Of a stretch of DNA of 64,000 nucleotides, positions 37,396-46,101 are shown piece after piece. The first letter of the stretch is position 1. Each line of letters begins with the position of its first letter. Source of the stretch: Sphingobacterium sp. SGG-5 (GTDB taxonomy: Bacteria; Bacteroidota; Bacteroidia; Sphingobacteriales; Sphingobacteriaceae). The notes under the pieces were generated by a model that saw only the letters and a list, made by a program, of their open reading frames with translations, searched no databases and had not been told where the DNA came from. Both the position numbers and the translations under genes were made by a program. The stretch lies in assembly GCF_011043525.1 (NCBI RefSeq), contig NZ_JAAKGO010000003.1, positions 372,001-436,000 of the forward strand, written 5' to 3'.

Positions 37396-38259
37396 CTAAT
37401 AATTTTGTTTGGCCGCTATCATACGATCCGCACCGGAGATATCTTTGAATAAAGTAACTTGATGAAATCCTTTCTTTTTCAACAGCTCTACCGTCTCCCG
37501 ACCGAGATATTGGTTGATCTCAAAATATAGGCATCCATCCGGTTTGAGATGAGTTAATGCGAAATCGGCAATATAATCGTAGAAAAGGAGAGGAGCCTCT
37601 TCGGGGACAAATAAAGCCTGTGCCGGTTCAAAATCGAGGACATTCGAATGCATGCCGGACTTTTCTTGGGGGGTGATATAAGGCGGATTACTGACGATGA
37701 TGTCAAACAGTTGGTTCGGATCAAATATTACATCCCACTCCAAGATGTCACCGAGAATGAAGTGAATATGCTGTTGGAATTCTTTTGCATTGATTTTGGC
37801 GACGGCTAACGCTTCGGGTGAAACATCCATCGCCCAAACATGTGCCTGGTGCATTTTTTTAGCAAGCGTCAATGCGATACATCCACTACCCGTACCGATG
37901 TCTATCACATGCATGTCGCTTCTCCCTTGATGGTTTTCCAAAATAAGGTGCACCAGCTCTTCTGTTTCAGATCGCGGAATTAAAGTGTATTCAGAGACGC
38001 GAAAGGTCAAGCCATAAAAATGAGCTTCTCCCAAAATCTGCTGAATAGGCTGGCCGGTCGTCAGTTTTTCCAAAATATGGAGCATTCTCGTAGCAATAGC
38101 GTCGTCGGCCGCTTCATTTTTGAAAAGACTGTAGTTCGTAAAAGACAGCGCCGCAATTTTTTCTAAGGCGATATGAAATAATGCTTTTGCTTCTTCCGCC
38201 GGATACAAATTCGCAAGCCCTTTTTGATAATGTTCTGCGATATCAGCAAATGTCATCAT
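37396..38259 (-). CDS. prmC: Peptide chain release factor N(5)-glutamine methyltransferase
   Basis: The SAM-binding motif VIDIGTGSGCIAL and the catalytic NPPYI (in IIVSNPPYITP) identify PrmC, which methylates the GGQ glutamine of release factors. The N-terminal helical domain (1-75) is present. The ATG at 38259 is chosen: an upstream GTG (38265) overlaps a TAAGTTTG -7 element on this strand, leaving 5 nt to the ATG. It is divergent from ribD. Confidence 0.9.
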   Translation of the reverse strand: MMTFADIAEHYQKGLANLYPAEEAKALFHIALEKIAALSFTNYSLFKNEAADDAIATRMLHILEKLTTGQPIQQILGEAHFYGLTFRVSEYTLIPRSETEELVHLILENHQGRSDMHVIDIGTGSGCIALTLAKKMHQAHVWAMDVSPEALAVAKINAKEFQQHIHFILGDILEWDVIFDPNQLFDIIVSNPPYITPQEKSGMHSNVLDFEPAQALFVPEEAPLLFYDYIADFALTHLKPDGCLYFEINQYLGRETVELLKKKGFHQVTLFKDISGADRMIAAKQNY

Positions 38260-38453
38260 GTCCACAAACTTACAATATTCTCGCGGCTGTTTAACTATTT
38301 ATTTCTTAAGTTTTCCTCTACAAATTAAGCTTTCAAAGGTAGAGGAGAGAACGATCAATTCTTTTTATATGAATTGAACCACATTGCATATAAAAATAAT
38401 TACTCATAGACTGTTTATGCTAAAAGGCATTCGTGAATGCAAAGCATTTTCTC

Positions 38454-38461
38454 TAAGTTTG
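38454..38461 (+). promoter_or_regulatory. -7 element directly before ribD
   Basis: TAAGTTTG is followed by 4 nt and then the GTG start of ribD, so transcription would start at or next to the start codon. A TAAGTTTG also precedes the divergent prmC gene by 5 nt on the other strand. No clear -33 element was found for either. Confidence 0.5.
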
Positions 38462-38465
38462 TCGA

Positions 38466-39521
38466 GTGAATCACGATCAATATATGCAACGGTGCCTCGA
38501 TCTTGCCCTGTTAGGTCAAAGTACAGTGAGCCCCAATCCTATGGTTGGTGCAGTGATCGTTTTGGACGATGAGGTGCTCGGAGAGGGGCTTACTTCTCCC
38601 TATGGAGGTCCTCACGCAGAGGTAAATGCCATACAGGATGTATTGCGTCGTTATGGTGAAATGGAAGGAAAGGCATTGTTAACGAAAGCTACGGTGTATG
38701 TGTCATTAGAGCCCTGTGCCCATTACGGGAAAACCCCTCCCTGTGCCGATATGCTGGTATCTATGGGGGTGCAGAAAGTTGTGATAGGCTGTCTGGATAC
38801 CTTTGCCAAAGTAAATGGTCTCGGGATTCAGAAATTAAAAGAAGGGAGTGTCGATGTCGTCGTCGGCATATTGGAAGAAGCGTGCCGTGATATAAACCGC
38901 AGGTTTTTTACCCGAATCAAGCAGCAAAGACCTTACGTGATCTTGAAATGGGCGGAAACGGGCGATGGTTATTTTGCTTCCAGCCAACCCGAGCAAAGAT
39001 GGATTACCAACAAAGCAAGTAAGCAATTGGTCCACAAGTGGAGAAGTGAAGAAGATGCAATCCTGATCGGAAAGAATACGGCGATAATAGATAATCCGGC
39101 ATTGACGACCCGCATGTGGAATGGAAAGTCACCGAAGCGCATATTGATTGATAAAAACCTCGAAGTGTCTGCCGATCATGCCATTTTTGCACAGGATGGT
39201 GTAGATGTATTCGTATTCAATGCGTTAAAAGACGAAGGACAAAATCATATCCGATATATTGCATTGGAAAATTTTGATCTCTACCTCCCGCAGACTATTC
39301 TCTATCAACTTTACCTGATGGACATCCAATCACTTATTGTGGAGGGAGGTGCGAAGACGTTACAATTATTTATCGATGCAGGCTTATGGGACGAAGCCCG
39401 GGTCTTTACTACACAAGCAGAATGGGGTGTCGGATTACGCGCACCTGTTTTGACCTCGAGAAAGTTGAAAAAAAAGGAAAAGGTATCTTCTGATATTTTA
39501 CATACATATACCAAAATATAA
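38466..39521 (+). CDS. ribD: Bifunctional riboflavin biosynthesis deaminase/reductase
   Basis: The deaminase domain (1-~145) has GGPHAEVNA and EPCAHYGKTPPC, the zinc ligands. The reductase domain (~150-351) starts RPYVILKWAETGDG and contains LIVEGGAKTL. It deaminates the pyrimidine and reduces the ribose in riboflavin synthesis. The GTG at 38466 is taken as the start because the resulting MNHDQYMQRCLDLA matches the usual RibD N-terminus; the next ATG would remove part of the first helix. Confidence 0.95.
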   Translation: MNHDQYMQRCLDLALLGQSTVSPNPMVGAVIVLDDEVLGEGLTSPYGGPHAEVNAIQDVLRRYGEMEGKALLTKATVYVSLEPCAHYGKTPPCADMLVSMGVQKVVIGCLDTFAKVNGLGIQKLKEGSVDVVVGILEEACRDINRRFFTRIKQQRPYVILKWAETGDGYFASSQPEQRWITNKASKQLVHKWRSEEDAILIGKNTAIIDNPALTTRMWNGKSPKRILIDKNLEVSADHAIFAQDGVDVFVFNALKDEGQNHIRYIALENFDLYLPQTILYQLYLMDIQSLIVEGGAKTLQLFIDAGLWDEARVFTTQAEWGVGLRAPVLTSRKLKKKEKVSSDILHTYTKI

Positions 39522-39572
39522 CCTTGTTAGTTAATTTTGTTTCTCTATTTTATTAACTTATGATTTAATTCA

Positions 39573-39580
39573 TATCTTTG
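39573..39580 (+). promoter_or_regulatory. -7 element directly before the DUF2851 gene
   Basis: TATCTTTG followed by 4 nt and the GTG start. The mRNA may be leaderless. No -33 TTTG was found. Confidence 0.45.
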
Positions 39581-39584
39581 TGAT

Positions 39585-40877
39585 GTGATTATTCCAGAAG
39601 TATTATTGCATTTCATCTGGCAATACCGATTATTTAATCAGTTCGATATAACGACTGTATGCGGCACTCCTGTGCGTATCATCGATCCTGGGCAATATAA
39701 TAACAATGCTGGCCCAGACTTCGAATTTGCGAAGGTGCAGATCGGCGATACATTATGGTCGGGACATGTGGAAATCCATACCCGGGCAAAGGCATGGAGG
39801 CAACATAAACATCATCTGGATAATCGATATAATAGTACGATTTTACATGTTGTTTGGGAATACGATGCCGAAGCGATACGTCGTGACGGCACTATTCTTC
39901 CCACAGTAGAGCTTCGAGGCCGTGTACAGGAAGCAGTGATAGTGAGGTACGCCAATCTCATGAACAATATGGCGCAGATACCTTGTGAAAATCAAGCATG
40001 GGGTAAGGTAAGCGATATTTCGTTGGCATTGTGGAGGGAGAGAATGCTTATTGAGCGTTTGGAACGTAAAGGTGAGCGCGTAAAGAAATTGCTTTCGACG
40101 GGAGCAGGGCACTGGCAAAGTACGCTGATAACGTTACTTGGCCGCGCATTTGGTATGCAGGTAAATGCTCATGCATTTGAAACATTGACAAAGCAGCTCG
40201 ATCTGACCCTGCTTTTGAAATATCGAGCAGAACCCACAAAGTTGGCGGCGCTGCTGTTCGGTGTTTCGGGATTATTACCGTCTACTTCGGAAGTGTCTGA
40301 TTCGTATACCGCATTATTGAACAAGGAGTTTCGTTATTTGCGGCAGCTTCACCACCTGACAAGTATGTCAGAGGTATCTTGGAAATTTCATCGGATGCGC
40401 CCATATAACTTCCCGACTTTTCGATTAGCGCAGTTTGCCGCGTTGTGTGCACATGAAATGTATTGGTTTGATAAAATCCGAGAGATTGAAAATGTGAAAG
40501 ATATCATGCATCTGTTGAAAGGAGTCCAACCGGATAGCTATTGGCAAAATCATTTTCGATTTGGCGCGATGACGGCACCCCATCCGGTACGTTTCAGTGA
40601 TAGGTTCATAGCTCATCTTTTTGTCAACTGTTTTGCTCCTGCATTATTCCATTATGGTGTGGTGTTAGATGATGAATCGTGTAGACACAAAGCTATAAGT
40701 TGGCTATTGCAGCTGCCTGAAGAAAGAAATGCCATAACAAAGACCTTTGAAAGATTAGGATGGCAGAATGAAAATGCTGCGGACTCACAAGCTCTTCTTC
40801 ATCTCAAAAAGGAGTATTGTGACCGGCGTGAATGTTTATCGTGTGCGGTGGGACATGCGATCTTGAAAAGAGGCTAG
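39585..40877 (+). CDS. DUF2851 family protein
   Basis: At 430 residues, this is a conserved Bacteroidota protein of unknown function. The N-terminal segment with NNNAGPDFEFAKVQIG and GHVEIHTRAKAW matches the family. The C-terminus carries three Cys in CDRRECLSCAVG, possibly a metal site. There is no signal peptide. The GTG start is the only one that fits the family's N-terminus. Its stop overlaps the 3' end of the ankyrin gene by 4 nt, tail to tail. Confidence 0.85.
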   Translation: MIIPEVLLHFIWQYRLFNQFDITTVCGTPVRIIDPGQYNNNAGPDFEFAKVQIGDTLWSGHVEIHTRAKAWRQHKHHLDNRYNSTILHVVWEYDAEAIRRDGTILPTVELRGRVQEAVIVRYANLMNNMAQIPCENQAWGKVSDISLALWRERMLIERLERKGERVKKLLSTGAGHWQSTLITLLGRAFGMQVNAHAFETLTKQLDLTLLLKYRAEPTKLAALLFGVSGLLPSTSEVSDSYTALLNKEFRYLRQLHHLTSMSEVSWKFHRMRPYNFPTFRLAQFAALCAHEMYWFDKIREIENVKDIMHLLKGVQPDSYWQNHFRFGAMTAPHPVRFSDRFIAHLFVNCFAPALFHYGVVLDDESCRHKAISWLLQLPEERNAITKTFERLGWQNENAADSQALLHLKKEYCDRRECLSCAVGHAILKRG

Positions 40878-41527
40878 CCTACTTTTAATATCTCGGCAAT
40901 TTCGTGAAAGCCTTTTTCTGCTGCTAGGTCTGAAGCACTGGCACCGAACTCGGTAATAGCCGAAACATCTGCTCCTTGCTCAAGCAGTAGAATAATCATA
41001 TCTATATTGCCATGCTGCGCCGCCAGATGTAGCGGTGTGATGCGACCATTTTGTACAACATTGACCTGAGCACCACCCTCCAGAAGCATTTTGCTGATGT
41101 TACTATTATTATTACTTAATGCTGCGTGCAAAGGAAAAGAATTATAGCCGTTTTGGGAGCTGATGTTTGGGTCGGCATGATGCAGGAGCAGAAGTCGTAC
41201 AATATCCTCCCGATTAAAATGTGCAGCTATACCAAGTGGTGTGAACCCATGCGGGGATACCTCATTGACGATGTCAGGCTGTTGTTCAATCATGTTCTGC
41301 ACCTGCTGGGTAAGACCCGTCGCACAAGCTTCATGGATCGTGATCGTCTTGATATATTTAAGTAAGACTTGAATAATCTGCTGTTTGTGGTAATAACATG
41401 CCAGTAATAAAGGGGAAATATCATGGCTGGTATTCTGGTGTACTAAATCGGGATCCTTACACAATAGCAATTCCAGGTCTTGAAAATTGCCCGTCTCGAT
41501 ATATTCCTCTAAAACCGTCAAGCTCAT
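40874..41527 (-). CDS. Ankyrin repeat protein
   Basis: The 217 residues form about six ankyrin repeats, seen in TPLGIAAHFNREDIVRLLL, FPLHAALSNNNSNISKMLL and TPLHLAAQHGNIDMIILLL. There is no signal peptide, so it is cytoplasmic and probably a protein-protein adaptor; no partner is indicated. It is convergent with the DUF2851 gene. Confidence 0.85.
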   Translation of the reverse strand: MSLTVLEEYIETGNFQDLELLLCKDPDLVHQNTSHDISPLLLACYYHKQQIIQVLLKYIKTITIHEACATGLTQQVQNMIEQQPDIVNEVSPHGFTPLGIAAHFNREDIVRLLLLHHADPNISSQNGYNSFPLHAALSNNNSNISKMLLEGGAQVNVVQNGRITPLHLAAQHGNIDMIILLLEQGADVSAITEFGASASDLAAEKGFHEIAEILKVG

Positions 41528-41742
41528 GGATGTGTATTCTTAAATTTGTATGTTCGAATTAAAGAAAAATTTGTCTAATGCGTGTGAAATGTTAGTAAAT
41601 ATGCCTGTTGTTAATTATTTTACGCGCCGTACGGCGGATTAAATGTTTAACAAAATGTTTAACCGATAGCGAGGGAGTTAATTGTTTTGTAGTATTTCTA
41701 CTACAAAAATTACTTATTAGGCACAGCTAATTTGACAATCCC

Positions 41743-41772
41743 TTGAAAACCAAAATATTGTTTGTACATTTG
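41743..41772 (+). promoter_or_regulatory. Promoter of a small RNA or ubiX leader
   Basis: TTG (41743-41745) and TACATTTG (41765-41772) are separated by 19 bp, a full match to the Bacteroidota consensus. It lies in a 332-bp gap between genes. The region 41528-41740 shows no gene or structure that I can identify. Confidence 0.65.
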
Positions 41773-41777
41773 TAAAA

Positions 41778-41847
41778 GCCCTCCCCAAGGGCATGTTTTT
41801 CATAGGTAGATGTAGGGTCGAATAAGTCTTATTCGGCCCTTTTTTAT
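41778..41847 (+). ncRNA. Candidate small RNA or attenuator upstream of ubiX
   Basis: Downstream of the promoter lie a 5' hairpin, GCCCT/AGGGC, and a strong terminator at 41815-41847. The terminator arms are GGGTCGAATAA and TTATTCGGCCC around GTC, then T6. The ~70-nt transcript has no ORF. It is either an independent RNA or an attenuated leader of ubiX; a -7 element overlaps the terminator T-run, so ubiX may also be started separately. Confidence 0.5.
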
Positions 41848-41855
41848 TATTTTTG
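41848..41855 (+). promoter_or_regulatory. -7 element directly before ubiX
   Basis: TATTTTTG is followed by 4 nt and the ATG of ubiX. It overlaps the T-run of the preceding terminator. No -33 element was found. Confidence 0.4.
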
Positions 41856-41859
41856 CTGT

Positions 41860-42429
41860 ATGAGGAAGAAAATTGTCATTGCGATCACGGGGGCTTCGGG
41901 TTCTATTTATGCCAAAGTGCTATTGGATAAACTGGCAAACTTAAGTGAACAAATAGAGGAGGTGGGCGTGGTGATGTCGGACAACGCCAAAGATGTCTGG
42001 CGGTTCGAACTTCAGGATGATAGTTATCAAACTTATCCTTTTACATTTTATGCGAAGAATGATTTTATGGCGCCTTTCGCTTCCGGTTCGGCAAACTTTG
42101 ATACGATGATCGTATGTCCGTGTTCCATGGGCACGTTGGCGCGTATTGCCCAAGGTATATCTTCTGATTTGACAACCCGCGCGGCTGATGTCATGTTGAA
42201 AGAACGACGAAGGTTGATTTTGGTCACACGCGAAACACCGTTAAACCTCATTCATATCCAGAATATGTCGACAGCAACCCAAGCAGGGGCAGTGATATGC
42301 CCCGCGAGTCCTTCATTTTATAGTCAGCCGGCTAGTATGGAAGAAATGGCAGCGACGGTGGTCGACCGTATACTGGATTTGGCTGGCCTTCATGTAAAAT
42401 CCTACAGATGGGGTGGGACAACAAATTAA
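41860..42429 (+). CDS. ubiX: UbiX family flavin prenyltransferase
   Basis: At 189 residues the protein has the UbiX fold, with AITGASGSIYAKVLL for FMN binding, a CPCSMGTLARIAQG block, and LILVTRETPLNLIH. UbiX attaches a dimethylallyl unit to FMN to make the cofactor of UbiD decarboxylases, of which none is in this window. It follows a candidate attenuator or small RNA and is not obviously in an operon with pyrC. Confidence 0.95.
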   Translation: MRKKIVIAITGASGSIYAKVLLDKLANLSEQIEEVGVVMSDNAKDVWRFELQDDSYQTYPFTFYAKNDFMAPFASGSANFDTMIVCPCSMGTLARIAQGISSDLTTRAADVMLKERRRLILVTRETPLNLIHIQNMSTATQAGAVICPASPSFYSQPASMEEMAATVVDRILDLAGLHVKSYRWGGTTN

Positions 42430-42465
42430 GCATATTTAATATATAACAAATTTGCAAGCTTTTCG

Positions 42466-42557
42466 TACATTTGTTTCTTAATGAAGCTATCAACATACTT
42501 TATGTTATACAAAGAAATTACAGTAGGGCTATACTAACGTATGCCCTTTTTGTTTAT
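42466..42557 (+). ncRNA. Candidate attenuator leader upstream of the dihydroorotase gene
   Basis: A -7 element, TACATTTG, lies at 42466-42473 (no clear -33 match). About 60 nt later, after a small AACATA/TATGTT hairpin, AGGGC-ATA pairs with TAT-GCCCT at about 42525-42549, followed by T5. The layout resembles the unit before ubiX. Termination before pyrC (42606) is possible. Confidence 0.4.
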
Positions 42558-42605
42558 ATGACGATCAATCAGTTAATGACAATATTATTCTTTATAATCT
42601 GACAC

Positions 42606-43874
42606 ATGAGCTCAATCTTAATTACTTCCGCCACGCTAATACATGCTTCTCATAAGCTCCATCGGCAAGCTGTTGACATTTTGATAAAAAATGGGGTAAT
42701 TGCAGATATAAGTAAGAAAATAAAAAATGGGGATAAGGGTGCACAAGTAATTGATGCTAAAGGTGCAGTTGTATGTCCAGGATTTTTCGATCTGAATGTG
42801 AATATCGGTGAACCCGGTTATGAGACGAAAGAAGATCTACAAACGGGTACTGCAGCAGCACAAGCTGGGGGATTTACAGGTATTGCCGTCCATCCCAATA
42901 CAAACCCACCTTTGCACAGCCGATCGGAAGTGTCCTTATTAGTCAATGCGGCTAAAGGAAATTTAGTGGATGTATATCCCGTTGGTACCATAAGCAAAAA
43001 ACGGGAAGGGAAAGAATTGGCCGAATTGTATGATATGAAACAGAGTGGTGCTATTGCTTTTTCAGATGGCACCCACAGCATGCAGCAAGCCGGGCTGATG
43101 GGAAGAGCATTGCGGTATGCGAAAGGTTTTGATGGGTTGATCATCTCTTTCGCCCAGGATGAATCAATTGCCGAGGGTAATCAGATTAATGAAGGGATCG
43201 TGAGTACCTATTTGGGTATGAAAGGTATACCTAATCTGGCGGAATCTTTGATGGTTTCAAGAGATTTGTACCTGGCCGAATATAATGAAGCATCCATACA
43301 CTTTACAACTATTTCTACAGCGGAGTCATTAGAACTGATAAAAAGGGCCAAAGTAAAGGGGTTGAAAGTGACCTGCGATGTAGCGGCACACCATTTGTTG
43401 TTCTCGGATGAGGATTTAGAAGGTTTTGATTCCAACTATAAGGTAAGTCCGCCGCTGCGGACAAAGCGTGATAGCAAAGCGTTGTTGAAAGGAATCCGGG
43501 ATGGTGTTGTGGATGCCGTAGTATCACAACATACACCTCACGAGATAGAATTTAAAAATGTAGAGTTTCATATCGCTAAACCGGGTATAACAGGTTTGCA
43601 GACTGTTTTGCCGATGTTGTTAAAAGCTGGTCTTTCCGAAGAACAAATCGTCGATAAATTGGCTATACATCCAAGGGAGATTGTCGGATTACAGGTGCCG
43701 ACTTTCGAAATCGGCGAGAAGGCTAATTTGGTCGTCTTTAATACTGAGGAGAAATGGACATTGAATAAACAGTCCAATAAATCTAAAGGTCAAAATAACC
43801 CCTTGTTTAATCAAGAGTTGACTGGCAAGGTAGTTTTGGTTTATAATAATAACAGGCTTAATATCAATCAATAA
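42606..43874 (+). CDS. pyrC: Dihydroorotase homologue lacking catalytic metal ligands
   Basis: The sequence is a full-length (422 residues) dihydroorotase, but the metal sites are altered. The HxH motif reads DLNVNIGEPG (Asn-x-Asn). The HCED-type site is SFAQDE. The catalytic Asp in the ATDHAPH motif is replaced, giving SQHTPH. Other parts (VAAHHLL, GITGLQTVLP, NNPLF) are conserved. It is probably non-catalytic and may have a structural role, as known for inactive DHOase partners of aspartate transcarbamoylase. It starts 5 nt before the next small gene's unit and may be co-transcribed. Confidence 0.85.
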   Translation: MSSILITSATLIHASHKLHRQAVDILIKNGVIADISKKIKNGDKGAQVIDAKGAVVCPGFFDLNVNIGEPGYETKEDLQTGTAAAQAGGFTGIAVHPNTNPPLHSRSEVSLLVNAAKGNLVDVYPVGTISKKREGKELAELYDMKQSGAIAFSDGTHSMQQAGLMGRALRYAKGFDGLIISFAQDESIAEGNQINEGIVSTYLGMKGIPNLAESLMVSRDLYLAEYNEASIHFTTISTAESLELIKRAKVKGLKVTCDVAAHHLLFSDEDLEGFDSNYKVSPPLRTKRDSKALLKGIRDGVVDAVVSQHTPHEIEFKNVEFHIAKPGITGLQTVLPMLLKAGLSEEQIVDKLAIHPREIVGLQVPTFEIGEKANLVVFNTEEKWTLNKQSNKSKGQNNPLFNQELTGKVVLVYNNNRLNINQ

Positions 43875-43878
43875 TATT

Positions 43879-44547
43879 ATGGATGTTAAAGTAAAAAATG
43901 CAATATATGCGGCAGTAAGCACATATGCAGCTTTCGAGGGGCAAGAAAAAGAAGACTTTTTATCTGAGCTATATGCGGTATTTGATAGTGAAGTTTCTTT
44001 TTTGGATAAGGTCGCACAGTTTGATCGTATATTTGATGACTATCCTCGATTTGAAGAATTGAGAGAAATCAGTTTCGACTTACTCATGATAAACTTCTTC
44101 GCGGAAGATGTACAGAAACTCGAAGAGGACTATTTGGAGTCGGAAGAATGGGAAAGTATCGAAGAGGAGACGTTAGATAGAGGTACAGAGCTACTGAATG
44201 TGTTTTTGTATCTTAAAGAATGCCGCGATGAAGATGTGCAACCGTCTTTGGATGATTATCTAAAAGAATTCTTACTGGTGGAAGAGGATGAATTTCAGGA
44301 TGAGTATACAATTTATGAAAAAGTCATTTCCAATCAGATATTGGTAGAAAGTGATTTTTCGGAAATAGCGAAGGTGGCGAAATCTCTTCCGGCTGATGAT
44401 GAGCTTTATGAGCTATTCTATCCTTTGATTAGTTTTTTCTACGAACCCCATCCTCAAGATGCTCAGATCGATGAATATGCAAGTTTTGCTACAAATAAAT
44501 CTTTTCAAACTGCTGTATACAAGCTGATTGTAAATTTTAATGCATAA
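43879..44547 (+). CDS. Acidic hypothetical protein, 222 residues
   Basis: I do not recognise a family. The protein is very rich in Glu and Asp (EDYLESEEWESIEEETLD), predicted mostly helical, without a signal peptide or membrane segment. It starts 4 nt after pyrC and 6 nt before the DUF4199 gene, so it is part of one operon. Its function is unknown. Confidence 0.7.
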   Translation: MDVKVKNAIYAAVSTYAAFEGQEKEDFLSELYAVFDSEVSFLDKVAQFDRIFDDYPRFEELREISFDLLMINFFAEDVQKLEEDYLESEEWESIEEETLDRGTELLNVFLYLKECRDEDVQPSLDDYLKEFLLVEEDEFQDEYTIYEKVISNQILVESDFSEIAKVAKSLPADDELYELFYPLISFFYEPHPQDAQIDEYASFATNKSFQTAVYKLIVNFNA

Positions 44548-44553
44548 TAACTT

Positions 44554-45132
44554 ATGACGACTGAATTAAGCAAAAGCGAAAAAAGAGACGGATTGATTTA
44601 CGGAGCCGTCGCTGGAGTCCTATCTGTCGCATTGTCTATTGTAGCACTATATTACACCCGTTCGGCCGATAGCTATTCGAGTCTTTTTATGGTAAGTACG
44701 CTATTGAAAATAGTCGGATCGATCGTTATTCCGGTTCTGTTTGTTTATCTTCTTAGTCGAAAGTACGGTGTGTTATGGAGCTTCAGCCATGCCTTAAAAA
44801 GTATCTATATATTTTTGGCTTGTAGTATTATCGTGGGTTCTTTGGGGATTACTATATTCCAGAAAAATGTGGATAAGATGGTGGTGGAGGAAAGCTATCA
44901 CAACCTGATGAATTTGAAGATTATCGATATGGAAGGTAAAGGTGCATCGGAAGAGGAGATAGACGAACAGTTGGAAGTTATCGAATTGGATAAAGAGTTT
45001 GCACTGAGCGATTTCTCCTTCCGAAATACGGTTGCACCGATTTTCATCAGTCTATTAATGAACTTTCTGTTTGCTTTAATTTTAGCGTTGTTGTTTCGTA
45101 CCTCGGCTTCTCCAAAAGCCGTCAATAATTAA
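44554..45132 (+). CDS. DUF4199 membrane protein
   Basis: The 192 residues contain four hydrophobic helices (e.g. GLIYGAVAGVLSVALSIVAL and TVAPIFISLLMNFLFALILA) and a charged loop in the middle with acidic repeats. The layout fits DUF4199, a Bacteroidota inner-membrane family of unknown function, often next to a glycosyltransferase as here. It is probably co-transcribed with its neighbours. Confidence 0.8.
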   Translation: MTTELSKSEKRDGLIYGAVAGVLSVALSIVALYYTRSADSYSSLFMVSTLLKIVGSIVIPVLFVYLLSRKYGVLWSFSHALKSIYIFLACSIIVGSLGITIFQKNVDKMVVEESYHNLMNLKIIDMEGKGASEEEIDEQLEVIELDKEFALSDFSFRNTVAPIFISLLMNFLFALILALLFRTSASPKAVNN

Positions 45133-45146
45133 TATTTTTACACCAC

Positions 45147-46097
45147 ATGGATATTTCGGTTGTCATACCTTTATATAATGAAGAAGAATCTCTGCCGGAG
45201 TTGACTTCTTGGATTCGTCGTGTCATGGACCAACATAACTTCACGTATGAAATTATATTGGTGGATGACGGGAGTAACGATCGTTCGTGGCCGGTGATAC
45301 AACAACTGAAGAAGGAACAGGAGCAACTGTCGGCTATTAAATTTAGACGCAATTATGGGAAATCCGCCGCACTGAATGTCGGATTTGTTGCGGCGCAGGG
45401 AGATGTGGTCATTACGATGGATGCGGATCTTCAGGACAGCCCTGATGAAATTCCGGAGTTATACAATCGGATAAAAAATCAAGGAGCCGATCTGGTGTCG
45501 GGATGGAAACAAAAGCGTTACGACCCTTTAACGAAAACGGTCCCTACAAAACTATTTAATGCCGTAACCCGTAAAATGTCGGGCATACACAATTTACACG
45601 ATTTCAATTGCGGACTAAAGGCCTATAGAAAAGAGGTTGTCAAGAGTATAGAGGTCTATGGTGAAATGCATCGTTATATTCCGGTACTTGCAAAATGGGC
45701 AGGTTTTAGGAATATTCAAGAGCAGGTTGTTCAACATTATCCACGAAAATATGGAACAACTAAGTTTGGCGCTGGGCGGTTCATTAAAGGCTTTTTGGAT
45801 TTGCTTTCGATCTTTTTCGTGGGGAAATTTGGTAAGCGACCCATGCATTTTTTTGGCACCATAGGCGTTATCAGTTTTTTGATCGGTCTCTTTATCACGA
45901 TATATCTAATTGGCGATAAACTGGTAAGTATCGCTGCAGGTACAGATTATCGCAATGTAACCGATCAGCCTATGTTTTATCTTGCCCTTGTCGCTGTTAT
46001 CATCGGTACACAGCTTTTTCTGACCGGGTTTATTGCGGAATTGGTCTCCAGAAACGGCACAGAAAGAAATAACTATCAGATAGAACAAGTTATATAG
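45147..46097 (+). CDS. Glycosyltransferase family 2, DPM1/GtrB type
   Basis: The 316 residues start with VVIPLYNEEESLPEL and contain the metal-binding ITMDADLQDSP (DxD), followed by a conserved DFNCGLKAYR. Two transmembrane helices follow at ~235-305. This matches transferases that move a sugar onto polyprenyl phosphate at the inner membrane. It follows the DUF4199 gene by 14 nt and precedes a GT4 gene by 4 nt. The sugar and role are not known. Confidence 0.9.
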   Translation: MDISVVIPLYNEEESLPELTSWIRRVMDQHNFTYEIILVDDGSNDRSWPVIQQLKKEQEQLSAIKFRRNYGKSAALNVGFVAAQGDVVITMDADLQDSPDEIPELYNRIKNQGADLVSGWKQKRYDPLTKTVPTKLFNAVTRKMSGIHNLHDFNCGLKAYRKEVVKSIEVYGEMHRYIPVLAKWAGFRNIQEQVVQHYPRKYGTTKFGAGRFIKGFLDLLSIFFVGKFGKRPMHFFGTIGVISFLIGLFITIYLIGDKLVSIAAGTDYRNVTDQPMFYLALVAVIIGTQLFLTGFIAELVSRNGTERNNYQIEQVI

Positions 46098-46101
46098 CTT
46101 T

